Positions 1-11,262 of a DNA stretch of 64,000 nt are shown piece by piece. The stretch comes from Cryptomeria japonica (taxonomy: Eukaryota > Streptophyta > Pinopsida > Cupressales > Cupressaceae): NCBI RefSeq assembly GCF_030272615.1, contig NC_081407.1, positions 145,456,897-145,520,896 of the forward strand, given 5' to 3'. The position numbers and the translations under genes were made by a program. Numbering within the stretch: the first letter of the stretch is position 1; each line of letters begins with the position of its first letter. Below the pieces are notes generated by a model. The model made no database searches, was not told the origin of the DNA, and saw only the letters and a list, made by a program, of their open reading frames with translations.

Positions 1-149
1 AAGTCATATTTTAATAGAATATAAAAAAATATGATAAAACTAGAAGAACTTTTAAAGAAGAATCCCCAATTCTTGGGTAACAAATGCGCATTATGAAATG
101 CATAACAACTAGGAAAGATAACAAACAATTTTTAATCCTCTTAATTATT

Positions 150-1375
150 GAGTATGTCAACTCTCTACAATCTTCCTCCAAAGGGAAAAGTAAGGAGAAA
201 TTCCCCCCTACTTTGGATATTATGAGGAATTAGATACTAGTTTAGGGAAGATACAAAGATGGATTTTGGTGAAGGGGATGATGAATATGGAGAGGATGAT
301 TGGGAGAGAGAGGCTAGTGCTTCTTCTGACCAGGTGGGTGCTACCAATCCTCAAGATGAGAAGGGAAGATTCACTAAAAGGAAGAGAATAAAGGCTATTT
401 CTCCTTGTCCTCAGAATCATGAGTTGGAGGCTGAAAAATTGACAGGGATGCACTTTAACTTGCCAATAACTCTCGAATGGAGAGAAATATCCTAGGTTAT
501 AACAATGCCATTCCTCCCCCCTCGTAGAATGAGTCTAGTAAGGGATCTCAATCTTTGTTTCCTAAAAATTAATAGAAAGATTCTCCATTTTTGAGTGGTG
601 AGTGTGAGGACCCATAGGATTTGCTAGGGGTGGCATGTGATGTTGCAGTGGACCAATTTAGGATGTTTAAGTGGCTCTTCCTCGAGATAAACTAGGTGAA
701 CATTAATCTTCACTCTCTAAAGAGAAAAGTTGAATCCTTTGAAAAAGGAGATAGTAATGTAAGAACACAGATCGATGAGAAGATGTCAGAAATATTAGAG
801 AGTGTTGCAAGGGATATTAATCTTATGAATACTAATTATGAAGGTTGCATTGGGATGCTTGAAGAAAAAATCAAAAGAGTAAATGATATACTCACCAACC
901 TTGTCAATATGAGCCACAAGATGATTCACAACAACATTAAAAGCATCAAGATGTTGGTGGATAAAGAGAAGAAATATCAAACTACTAAGTCTTCTAACAA
1001 GACTTTCATTGATCTTGATAATGTAGATAAGGGTAAGCAAGTGTTGGATGAGAAGGGTCCTTGTGCCCAAACCAGAGCGAATATCAAGAAATCCATGGAT
1101 TAGGAAAAAATTGATTTGTAAGATATGTAGAGCTTGTCTTAGAACTTGGATCATCTTGAAGTTGAAGTTGTTGAGGCTCTGAAACATCTTGGTTAGAGAT
1201 GTGTTTGTTCTTTTTTTGTCTTATTGAATCTGATATGGTTTAGGTCTATTTTTTGAGTTTTCAAATGATGATAGTTGGTTGTTGGTTGGCTTGGTATACT
1301 TTTATGGTAGCATTTTGTATATAGCGTTTTGGGCCCCCTTCAAAACCTATTTTTTCCTTAATAAAAAACAAACAA
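150..1375 (+). mobile_element. 3' end of a poly(A)-type (LINE-like) retroposon
   Basis: This stretch reads as the tail of a non-LTR retroposon on the plus strand. A broken ORF (259-1196) is followed by a T/G-rich untranslated tail with a GGGCCCCCTTC motif near 1333 and an A-rich end near 1360-1372. The left limit is not visible and may lie outside the window. The ORF resembles the last ORF of the LINE at 11092-13484 in coiled-coil character and in one short stretch, which is why I group them. I see no RNase H or reverse transcriptase here and no clear target duplication, so the boundaries are approximate. Confidence 0.5.
259..1196 (+). pseudogene. broken coiled-coil ORF of a LINE-like retroposon
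   Basis: The first open part (259-495) encodes an acidic N-terminal stretch rich in D, E and G, then a K/R-rich patch. After stops near 495, 525 and 693, a longer open part (696-1103) encodes about 135 residues that are heavily charged with heptad-like spacing of I, L, M and V, consistent with a coiled coil. Its segment around residues 65-90 (KIKRVNDILTNLVNMSHKM...) matches in spacing and several residues the segment RIEKVE...LKNLVDISKEAM in the ORF at 11263-12801. I do not recognise a named domain. Both the relation and the function are inference: it is probably a structural or RNA-binding protein of the retroposon, now inactive. Confidence 0.45.
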
Positions 1376-2419
1376 TGTTATAAAAATTGAAAAAAATGCA
1401 TTATGCTCGACAACGATGTCTTTATTTTATTTTAGTTTTTTTTTGACATATCTACAAAGAGAAATATATTACAATTAAATACGGGTCTTTACATTTTTTT
1501 ATAATTTTTTCTTGTATAAATAAGGGGTAAAATTCAAAAATTACTTCCTAAGGTTCATCTAGCTACGGTTAATCTAGGTGTTGCATTGACCTTCCCCTTG
1601 TCTTAAACATTTTGAGAGATTTGGTTGAGGTGAATATGAGACATAAAGGAGAAATCTTGATGGAAAACATCTAATAACTCTAGAGATTTGGTACACTAAA
1701 AGGTGGATCTCCTATCCTTGAATATTTTAAGTCATTTAGTTGTAACATTTTTGTTCATAAAGTATTCATTTACTAAACTTCTAAGAGCATGGGTAAGTGC
1801 GAGCAAAGTTGATTATTGATTTCTTCCTTTAGAAATGAGACATACAAACTTAAGTAAAAGTCTAGATAAAAAAAATTAAAATAGATAAAAATACTCCTAA
1901 AATAGTTGTCATTGACCATAATCTTAGATTGTCATAGCTAAGTAGGGAGATAAAAACATTATTGAATTGACTAATGATATTAGACAAGAAGGATGATAGG
2001 AAAAACATATATGTTGAGATGATAATGTTAGAAAAATAGAGAGATAACAATAAAGAAAATATGGAAATAACAAAGGATGACCCAAGAGGACAATAAGGAT
2101 ATAAAATTTAAACTATGAGGAAGTTTAGGAACAACTATATAACAAACAAGTGAATATCAAAAGGAAAGGTAAGTTCTCTTGATGAATAATGACTTTATTG
2201 CTTTTTATATACTAAAAGGAGAATAATACACTATTAAAAAAAGAGAGTAGGTGGTAGTAGGCACACCTTCAAAGTCTATGTGGGACCAAGTCCAAACAAC
2301 AAAAGAAAGTAACAAAATGAAGCCCAAACAATAAGACTCAATGCAACTATTATTTAACAAGAGCTACAACATTAAAGATCACAATTAGAGACATCAAGTT
2401 TCCACAATCCATAAGATAT
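1376..2419. other. non-coding, AT-rich, nothing recognised
   Basis: No ORF with a recognisable domain, no terminal repeats and no RNA gene could be seen. The open frames here are short and of low complexity. Confidence 0.5.
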
Positions 2420-2505
2420 TGATCTTGATTGTTTTCAGATTAGATTGTGTATGAGTTTTTTGAATCAAACTCATACACAATCTAATCCGGAAACAATCAA
2501 GATCA
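2420..2505. repeat. inverted repeat forming a 39-bp hairpin
   Basis: Left arm 2420-2458 and right arm 2467-2505 are reverse complements except for a few mismatches near 2436-2440 against 2486-2490. They are separated by an 8-nt loop. The size and near-perfect pairing suit a small foldback element or MITE remnant. A small-RNA precursor is possible but nothing in the sequence favours it. Confidence 0.7.
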
Positions 2506-3040
2506 AGATCACAATTATCAAACTTACTCTACACATCAATAAAAATGTAAAATAACTAACATAAACAAAAAAATACACAACTTCACAAGAACTTATATCT
2601 TGCTACTTTCACTCATATTTTAAAAGATTAAAGTAAAAAAGTTTTTTTTTTAGTTTTTAATGAAATACATTTTTTTTCACTAATATGTTGATTACAAATA
2701 GGAAAGAGCGACATAACAAATAGTAAATTCTAGAAGCTTATAGGTATGCGTCTACGTTACTTCCCCACACAAGAAATTGGCAAGGATGATGGAATCGTGT
2801 AAGCAATTCAACAACAACAAAATCGACGAGTGAATTACGAATAGAGTTTGGGCAGTTGCGAAAAATTTGACATCTGATCCTGGACACAACTGAATGGATA
2901 ATAACCCAATGTCTTCATTCCATCTGATTAGTTCCAACAAAACTATTTTTGGTATGCAAAAGTCAAGTGTTTGCTAGCGTATCGGACCTAATGCGTTTAG
3001 TGGAAGCAAGAACAGAATCTGTAAGAAATACGCTAAGCTC

Positions 3041-3047
3041 TATATAA
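3041..3047 (+). promoter_or_regulatory. TATA box of the EG45-like gene
   Basis: TATATAA lies 63 bp upstream of the ATG at 3110. A start of transcription about 30 bp downstream would give a 5' leader of about 40 nt, normal for a plant gene. Confidence 0.6.
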
Positions 3048-3109
3048 TGCATCGCGGGCTTATTGGACAGTAAAGAAAAACAATTTGAAGTTAGTGATTC
3101 AACGTAATC

Positions 3110-3698
3110 ATGAAGACATATGCAACCATATTTGCTATAATTTCAGTAAGTTGGGCGATTCACCTTCATTTTTGCGTGGCAGATGTTGGCACAGCAACCT
3201 CTTATGGCCCTCCTTACGTTCGTAAGTATCGTTTGCTTGATAAAGCATTTCACCAAAGCCTTTTGTTTTAGGTTTGATTATACTGTAAGGGGCTCTGATT
3301 TGATATTCCGCTGGATTATATGAGTCGAAAGGTTGTACGACCATTTATTATTATATTTTCTGGTAGGTTGATTTTTTAATTTGGGTTTTGCAGCAACTTC
3401 TTGCTATGGGTACAATCAGAGGCAATTCCCAGCAGGCAATCTCTTTGGAGCGGCTAATGACGCAATTTGGGACAACCAGGCTGCCTGCGGAAGAAAGTAC
3501 AGAAGCAGATGTTTGAGCGGAACAAGTAATGAAAGAGTTAATCCATGCAGAAAAAGATCGCTTGTGGTAAAGATCCTGGATTACTGTTCTTCCGCTGGAT
3601 GCGATAATGGCGATGCAACTTTCCATTTATCTGCGGATGCGTTTTCTCACATTGCTCATTCCTCTGCTAAAAAGATTAACGTCGAATACGAACAGTAA
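3110..3698 (+). CDS. EG45-like domain protein (plant natriuretic peptide / expansin-like family), two exons
   Basis: Exon 1 is 3110-3221, the intron 3222-3393 (GTAAGT donor, TTTTGCAG acceptor) and exon 2 3394-3698. Splicing in phase 1 gives a protein of 138 residues. Residues 1-24 are hydrophobic and look like a signal peptide, with mature DVGTATSYGPPYVP following. The mature part is a single RlpA-like double-psi beta-barrel with six cysteines: TSCYG, AACGR, RCLSG, NPCRKR and DYCSSAGC. The family is secreted to the apoplast, lacks the second expansin domain and is linked to water and ion balance and stress responses. Length and cysteine pattern are normal and no break is visible. This is the only host gene here that looks intact. 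Its exact biochemical role cannot be read from sequence. Confidence 0.88.
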
Positions 3699-3841
3699 CA
3701 CTCCATCTACCAACCTGTCATATACAATTATCACAACTATAATTTTACTTAGAAAGTGTATAAAGTTGGACTGAGCATTTTGCGGGCGAAGGGGATTCTG
3801 AAAATTTGAATTTGTTCATGCATGGCTGAATGTTTATTGTT

Positions 3842-4041
3842 TTGTTGTTGTGTGTACAGAGTGTGATCCATCAGACTTGTTCACGAAGGTATTTGAGGGG
3901 CTACTGCTAGAGACGTGTGATCCATCAGACTTGTTAACTGTGGATGCTTACTTCTATAACCTGCGCTTTGTTAGAGGGATATTGTCAAACATACAGAGCT
4001 TCATTCAATGTATATGCAGCGGTAGCAAGTTTAGAATTTGA
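3842..4041 (+). other. possible spliced 3' UTR exon or downstream fragment with an in-frame 54-bp repeat
   Basis: After a possible acceptor (TGTGTACAG at 3851-3859) a short open frame runs to 4041. It contains a direct repeat: 3861-3881 recurs identically at 3915-3935, 54 bp apart, so CDPSDL appears twice in frame. It may be transcribed as the 3' untranslated region of the EG45-like gene. I cannot tell whether it is translated, and there is no recognised domain. Confidence 0.25.
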
Positions 4042-5575
4042 TGGTCATCTGTATCTATTATATGTAAATTTTATGACAATGGTTCTCATTTAAATGTTTT
4101 TTATTTGATGTTTTAAGAAAAAAAATAAATTATCAAAAATGTTTCATTTTTGAGTTTTTTTGTAAAATTTTTATACTAAAATATTATTTATTTGTTTTAC
4201 TAATCATATATATTAAATATGAAAAAAATATATTTTTATATTTTGTATCAGTAAATTATAATTTAAGAATTTAAAGGATTTAAGGATCACTCTTTTTTTA
4301 TTAATATTAATAATAAAAATATACATTTACAAAGTTTTCAAAAATCCAGAGATTGAATTAAAAATTCTTTAACAATATTACATCATTACTTAACATTTAA
4401 TATATTTTCCCATTCTTCAAATATATTAATAGATTTATTTATATTATTCTATACAAATCTTCACATAAGACATAGTCAACCCAACCAACTAACTACTCCA
4501 AAAAAAACAAAAACAAACTCCGTTTCCAGCATAAGCCATATAAAAGATCTTTAAGATCATTGCCAAAGTAAAGGGCTTCCATTCTACCCAATTATTGTTG
4601 TCATATAAAAAAAATTATTAGGAGGAAGACTTTCACCTATGATGTCCTCGCTAAGGATGATAGTCAAATTGCTTAATATTTTCTTCTCAATAGTGTTATC
4701 AGCTTCTTTAATAGTTTTCTTATTCTTTTTTAGATCCAAACAATAAAGAAAAACATTGACACCACATCATATTTGACTTTGTATATATTTGTGGTCTATA
4801 GACAAAAAGTTCTCATAGAAAACCTACTCTAGAATAAATAAACCATAACTAATGTTGGTCTTCAAAATACTTTTCTTCGTCATTTGTTTGCTAATTTCAC
4901 TAAGAAATTCCATTCACTTTTGTTCACAAATCAAAAAAACTATAAATTTCTATATTTAATAAATAAATGTAAATAATTTAATTATCATTTGTCATACATG
5001 AATAGATTTATGTTATAATTTATAAAAATTATTAAATTTATATTACATTTTTAAAGATAATCTTATTAAAAATATTTAAATTTTTTTTAAAATAATTATA
5101 TTCTATCTTTAAAAATATTTCAAATTAATGTTTATTTTAATTTTTGGTAATAAATATTTAAAAATGATACGTATTAATTTAAAATAATAATAAGTATTAA
5201 TAGTAAATGTAAAAAAATATTTACTATTACAATTCATAGTAAACTTTTAAATCTATATTATTTAAAAAAACAATAATCTTATTAAAAATATGGTTCAATT
5301 TGTGACACCTCTACTTGAAAAATATCAAAATATCCCCTTTGGGTTATGAGAAAAGACTCCTAAGTCACAAATCTATGTTTAAAATCTCGAAGTATTCTTT
5401 ATCAATAAAAAAAATATGACAGTTTGAAAAGTTAAATTTTTAAAATTCACCTATGCTACAATGTTCTAAACTCGAAAATTCTAAAGTTGAAATTTCTAAC
5501 TGAAAGCTCGATTATTCCAAGAATCTAACCTGAGAACTTTTGCAACTACTTCAAGATTCTATTTAAAGATCTCCA
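4042..5575. other. AT-rich non-coding stretch
   Basis: Very AT-rich with many homopolymer runs. No gene, terminal repeat or RNA was recognised. It separates the EG45-like gene from the PPR pseudogene. Confidence 0.5.
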
Positions 5576-5579
5576 AAGA

Positions 5580-5887
5580 AGTTTGCAGCTACAGAATGTG
5601 GAAATCTTATTAGTTGACAGAGATTTAGAAGCCTTCAGGCAAGTGTGAATATAGAGGGACAGAACAAGGTATGTGAACTGTTTGCCAGAATGCTCAAAGA
5701 GTCGTTATCTCATAGACATGCGTGCAAACTGTGGAATCATGGACATTACACATGAAATGTTTGACAATATCCTCTAACAAAGCGCAGGCTATAGAAGTAA
5801 GCATCGACAGTTAATTTGAAATGTTTGACAAATGCGAACAGTGTCTTAACATAGAAGAGGCACGCAAACTGTTTGACATAATGTTTA
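5580..5887 (+). pseudogene. PPR (PLS-type) pseudogene, segment 1 of 3
   Basis: Frames with stops encode degenerate pentatricopeptide repeats, for example NIEGQNKVCELFARML near 5650-5695 and NIEEARKLFDIM just before the Copia insertion at 5888. The LFD-x-M signature and the following P-RDVIS, which resumes at 10920, are typical of land-plant organellar PPR proteins of the PLS class. These normally bind RNA in mitochondria or plastids. Stops and frame changes make this a pseudogene. It continues in segments 10920-11094 and 13498-13890. Confidence 0.65.
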
Positions 5888-6342
5888 TGTAGAATTTTGA
5901 ACCTGACCTATCCTCTCTAAACCAGCTAATTAGCAAACAATAACAGCAAAAAAATAAATTGCAAAAAGAAACCACAATTCAGAATAAAAAACATAGTGCC
6001 CTATTTTTTGGAATTGCATACACCAATTTTTTTATTGAAGCTTAATTAAAAAATTACATAGAGGCTACATATATAAAGAATTTGCAGCCTAAAAGAATTA
6101 ATAATAACTACAGTTCTAAATATATTCCTAGCATTGCATGGAAAGCTACTAAGGCTCTCAAACTAAAAAAAAACAAACTACTCCCTAAATTTACTAAAAA
6201 CAAACTCATGCAAAAAACAAAACTAAAAATAGTCCTAAGGATTAATGCATGTTGGAGTACATGATTTATTTGCATGAATAAACAAAAAAACTATTAACTA
6301 AATTAATCTAGCTGCATGCTAGAACAACATCAGTTATCAACA
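5888..6342 (-). repeat. Copia 3' LTR (left copy)
   Basis: 455 bp, TGTAGAATTTTG on the plus strand to TTATCAACA. Pairs with 10472-10919. The polyprotein reading frame runs 13 nt into it, so the last codons lie in the LTR. Confidence 0.93.
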
Positions 6343-9300
6343 TACTCCCCCTTGATGCTGAGAGGGCTCACAATCTTATCTCGTAGTGCTATAAACTGAG
6401 CTTTCACAACCGCTTTGGTGAATATATCTGCTAGTTGATCCTGGGTGTTGATGTGCTTCAATTCGACATCCTTCTTCTGCACCAAATCTCGTATGAAGTG
6501 ATATTTCAAATCAAAATGCTTTGTTCTGCTGTGATGAACCAGATTCTTAGCTAACTTGATGGCACTCACATTGTCACAATAAATTACTGTAGGCTGAATT
6601 TGTTTTTCTCCAATTTCTTCCAAAACTTTTCTGAGCCAAAGAGCTTGTGTACCTGCTGAGGTAATTGCAACATACTCCGCCTCTGTAGATGAGAGAGAAA
6701 CAATACTTTGTTTTTTGAGCTCCAGGTAATCAAACCAGAACCAAAAGAAAAACAATTTCCAGATGTAGATTTACGGTCATCCATACTACCTCCCCAATCT
6801 GAATCACTAAAGCCTACAAGATTGAACTTTTTAGAAGAGTAGTAATGAATACCAAAACTTAAATTCCCTTTCACATACCTCAAAATCCTCTTGGCTACCT
6901 TCATATGTATTTCAGATGGATTTGTCATATACCTTGAAACAAGTGAAACTGAATAGGCAATATCAGGCCTTGTGTGGTTTAGAAACATCAAGCTCCCCAC
7001 AATACTTTTGTAAGTTGTCTCATCAACTAAATCAGCACCATCATCTCTACATAACAAAACTCCATGAGCACTTGGAGTGGAGGCAGGGTTACAATCAGTG
7101 ATATTAAATTTCTTCAGCATATCTTGTGCATACTTTGTTTGACAAATGAAAATCTCATCCTTACTTTGATAAACCTCCATTCCTAAAAAATATTTCATCA
7201 GACCAAGATCTTTCATCTCAAATTCTTTCATCATAGCAGCTTTGAATTCATCTTTCATCGTAGAACTACTACCCATATACAAAAGATCATCAACATACAA
7301 ACTTATGATGAGGATATCAGTACCTTCTTGTTTGTAGTATAGGGTAGGATCACTATTACTTCTTTGGAAGCCATTCTCCTGAAAGTATCCATCAATCCTG
7401 GCATACCACACTCTTGGTGCTTGCTTGAGGCCATACAAAGCCTTCTTCAACTTGTAGACATAATTATCTTTTCCTTCCACTTCAAAACCTTGTGGCTACT
7501 CCACATATACTTCCTCTTCTAAGTACCCATTCAAGAAGGCACTTTTCACGTCCATATGATGTATGCTCCACTTCTTCTGAGATGCTAATGAAATCAACAT
7601 TCTTATGGTCTCTTGTCTTGCTACTGGTGCAAATGTCTCTTCATAATCAATTCCATACTTTTGTGTGAAACCTTTAGCAACTAATCTCGCTTTATGTCTT
7701 TCAACATTCCCATCACTGTTAAACTTGGTCTTGTAGACCCATTTGGTGCCAATCCTTTTTTTGTCATGTGGAAGTTCTGTTAACTCCCAAGTGTCATTCC
7801 TGTGAATGGAATCCATCTCTTCTTCCATGGCTTTCACCCAAACCTCATTAGTACATGCATCTTCAAAACATGATGGTTCAAAATCAACCTTGGCTAATAA
7901 AGCAAAATTCACTGTCTCACCTATTGGGTTTTCTTCATGTACTTGATTTCCACTCCTCTGGTAGATATCACTCAATTTTGTTATCTTCCTTGTAGAACTT
8001 GGAGAAGAAGCTGGACTTGAACTTGGTACTAAAGAACTTGATGAAGGGTTGCTTGGTGGAGTTAAACCACTAGATATAGAAACATTAGTTGGCTGCTCAT
8101 GATCAATATCAACAATTATATCATCATTCAAAACAGATTTTGGCTTCTCAACATGGTCTTTTTGATGACCATAAACTCCCCCTTCATCAAATATCACATT
8201 TCTTGAGACAATAAGCTTGTTAGTGAGGGGATTATACAATCTATAAGCCTTTCTTTTCTCACTATACCCAATAAAAATACATGACTCGCTCTTTGCATCT
8301 AACTTCTGTCTATTCTTTTCAAGTACATGCACATAAGCCAAACAACCAAAAACTTTGAAATGATTAACATTAGGCCTTTTGCCATACCAAGCTTCATAAG
8401 GAGTTATCTTTTCTAGTGCATTGGTGGGGCTACGGTTAAGGATGTACATAGTTGTAGCAATTGCATCTCCCCAATAAGAATTGCTTAATCCCTTGGTTTG
8501 TAACATGCACCTTGCCATTTCAACCACATTATGATTCTTCCTTTCAGCTACTCCATTCTGTTGAGGTGTGTATGTAGTAGTAAGTTGCCTCTTGATGCCA
8601 TTAAAATCACAATAACTTTGGAAAGCCTTTGAGCAAAACTCTCCTCCACGACCAGTCCTTAAACATTTGATCTTGCACCCTTTCTCATTTTCCACAAGGG
8701 CTTTAAACTTCTTGAATGTATCCAAGGCTTCATCTTTGGCCTTCAAAAAATATACCCAACAATTTTGTGAGTAATCATCAATAAAAGTGATGAAATATGA
8801 TGACTTACCCAAACTCTTACTCTACATAGGACCACATATATTTGAATGAACAAGCTGAAGTGGTTGATGAGCCCTCCATGCATTGCCCTTTGGAAACTTT
8901 TCTCTTGCATTCTTTCCTTTAGCACAACCTTCACAAACCTCCTTGTGTTCCTCAACCTTGGGCAAACCAGAAACTAATGAATGTGAGGTTAGAAACTTCA
9001 AACTATGAAAATTTAAATGCCCATACTTGAGATGCCATAACCAACTTGAATCCTCATAAGCCATATTTGTCAAATTGTTGTTATGTTCACCAAACCTCAA
9101 GGGGAACATCCTATTTCTTGTCATAGGAACAATAGTGATCACCCTATTACCCTTATTCTTATCATAGATAGTACATGTCTTATTCTCAAAGACAACTTTA
9201 TAATTTTTCTCACATAGCTGCCTAACACTTAACAAATTGTGCTTCAATTGTGGAGTATAATAAATATCATGAATACTCTTTATACCTTCTTTTGTTTGGA

Positions 9301-10402
9301 CCTCCATAGCTCCTTTGGCAGCAACCTCCAATGATTTATCATCACCAAGCTGGATCTTGGATTTGAAACTTCCATCCTTTGTTGAAAACAACTTCTCATT
9401 CCCTGTCATATGGTTAGAACATCCAGAATCTAGGTACCAAACATCTTTACTAGTATTTTCACCATTGGCATAAGATAAAAATAAGTGATAAGGAGGATTC
9501 TCACTACTCTCTTGAGCATAGTTAGCACTTTTACCTTATTTCAATCTGCATTCTCTTTCAAAGTGGCCATACCTATTACAATGGTAACATTGAACATTTT
9601 TCTTATCAAATCTGCCTCTACCTCTTCATTTGAAACCACCACTTCCTCTTGAGCCACCTCTTCCTCTACCTCTTGAAGAATTTTGGCTTTGCCCTTTACC
9701 TTTGCTTTGATTGTCTTTGGCACTACTACTGCTTGCATCTTCATTTTTTGTGATTAGCGATTTAGAGGAAAACGCTTTCTCTACACTTTCAAAAGAATCT
9801 TTCAATCTTTCTTCATGAGACATCAAGGATCCAATTAGTTGATCAAACTGTAGTTTTGTCAAATCCTTGCTTTCTTCTATGATTATTGCTACATGATTCC
9901 ATCTGGGTGTCAAAGATCTCAACACCTTTTTAATAAAAACTTCATTGCTTACAATTTCCCCAAGTGTAGCCATTTTATTGACCACATCTTTGACTCTGAC
10001 ACAATAATCACTTATACTTTCAGCTTCTTGCATCTTCAAATTCTCAAACTCTCGCTTCAATGTCTGAACCTTGACCACTTAAACTTGATCACTACCTTGG
10101 TAAGCTTCTTGTAGAGTCTTCCAGGCATCTTTGGCAGTTGTTGGTCCTGATATTCTTGGAAATAAGCTCTTATCAAGAGCTATTTGAATGTGAAACAAAG
10201 CTTGAGCATTCTTTTTCCTTGCTTCCTTTCTAGCTATTTTGTCATTGGATGTAAGGGCATTCCAATCAGTTGGCTCTTCATAACCTGATTCAACAATCTC
10301 TCATAAATATTTTCCAATCAAAAAGGTCAACATCTTAATGCACCAATAATCATAATCATTCCCATCAAATTCTGGAATGGGCATATTGTTAGAATTCGAC
10401 AT
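6330..10402 (-). pseudogene. Copia gag-pol polyprotein, broken
   Basis: Starting at the ATG at 10402 (MSNSNNMPIPEFDG), one frame runs through gag, a CCHC zinc knuckle (CYHCNRYGHFEREC, about 9545-9593), a protease with LDSG (9422-9433), an integrase HHCC region (about 8905-9050) and DDE core, and a reverse transcriptase with YVDD at 7286-7297. RNase H follows with DSDWGG and STEAEY. At about 1,350 codons it has the usual length of plant Copia. Stops interrupt it near 10309, 10079, 9634, 9541, 8822 and 7496. A one-base loss in an A-run near 6730 shifts the RNase H end, where reading continues in the frame of 6755-6330. No intact protein can be made. Confidence 0.92.
6343..6357 (-). promoter_or_regulatory. 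Copia polypurine tract
   Basis: On the minus strand this reads ATCAAGGGGGAGTA immediately before the 3' LTR, the position expected for the plus-strand primer of reverse transcription. Confidence 0.75.
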
Positions 10403-10458
10403 GATTAATTTTGGAAAAATTCCAACAATAAAACTTTAACCCAAAACAATTTTACCTA

Positions 10459-10469
10459 CTTTGATACCA
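10459..10469 (-). promoter_or_regulatory. Copia primer binding site
   Basis: TGGTATCAAAG on the minus strand, two bases inside the 5' LTR, matches the tRNA-iMet type primer site TGGTATCAGAG with one difference. Confidence 0.8.
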
Positions 10470-10471
10470 CT

Positions 10472-10919
10472 TGTAGAATTTTGAACCTAACCTATCCTCT
10501 CTGAACCAGCTAATTAGCAAACAATAACAACAAAAAGAATAAATTGTAGAAAGAAATCACAATTCAGAATAAAAAACATAGTGCCCTATTTTTTGGAATT
10601 GCACACACCAATTTCTTTGTTGAAGCTTAATTAAAAAATTACATAGAGGCTGTATATATAAAGAATTTGCAGCCTAAAAGAATTAATAATAACTACAGTT
10701 CTAAATATATTCCTAGCATTGCATGTTAAGGCTCTCAAACTAAAAAAAACAAACTACTCCCTAAATTTACTAAAAACAAACCCATGCAAAAAACAAAACT
10801 AAAAATAGTCCTAAGGATTAATGCATGCTGGAGTACATGCTTTATTTGCATGAATAAAAAAAAAAAACTATTAACTAAATTAATCTAGCTACATGCTAGA
10901 GCAACATCAGTTATCAACA
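10472..10919 (-). repeat. Copia 5' LTR (right copy)
   Basis: 448 bp, pairs with 5888-6342. The differences are small substitutions and short indels, including loss of GGAAAGCTAC near 10725. Confidence 0.93.
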
Positions 10920-11094
10920 GTTTCCAAGAGATGTCATCTCAATGAGTACAATGAAATAATAAAAGTTTTACACCAAACAATTCACCTGAAGTCCACGCCC
11001 TCTGCTGATGAGAATGCTCACACAGACATGTATAGAGAATGCTTCAATGAGAAATCATCTCACGCAGTAAAATGCTCATTCACAACATGAATTT
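10920..11094 (+). pseudogene. PPR pseudogene, segment 2 of 3
   Basis: Directly after the Copia element the frame resumes with PRDVIS, continuing segment 1 (LFDIM at 5875-5887). It then degrades with stops until AHSQHEF at 11074-11094, where the LINE target duplication begins. Segment 3 continues the motif with VEKA and LEIFK. The junctions show that the PPR sequence existed before both insertions. Confidence 0.65.
11082..11094. repeat. LINE target-site duplication, left copy
   Basis: ACAACATGAATTT is identical to 13485-13497. Its last three bases merge with the T-run that is the poly(A) tail of the minus-strand element. Confidence 0.9.
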
Positions 11095-11262
11095 TTTTTT
11101 GATAAAGATAAACAAGTTTTATATGGACCTAAAACCAAAAGTTTTATAACATCCGACCATTAGCCAAATAGACAAGAACCATTAGCAAAACAAGGAAGCA
11201 CCCCCAAACAGTCACGAAAGAAAAAGAGAAGCAGACAAACAAGACAAAACAAAAGAAAAACA

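Larger units (their letters stand above)
5888..10919 (-). mobile_element. Ty1/Copia LTR retrotransposon, complete but mutated
   Basis: Two LTRs (5888-6342 and 10472-10919) begin TG and end CA and are nearly identical. The flanks are GTTTA on the left and GTTTC on the right, a 5-bp target duplication with one mismatch. The element is read on the minus strand: gag, protease, integrase, RT, RNase H, which is the Copia order. A primer site for initiator methionine tRNA and a purine tract are present. It is inserted into a PPR pseudogene. Six or so in-frame stops and one frameshift show it is no longer autonomous. Confidence 0.93.

Noticed and set aside
6082-6264. Small plus-strand ORF in the Copia LTR
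   Set aside because: It lies within the LTR opposite to the element's reading direction and is Lys/Asn-rich by composition.
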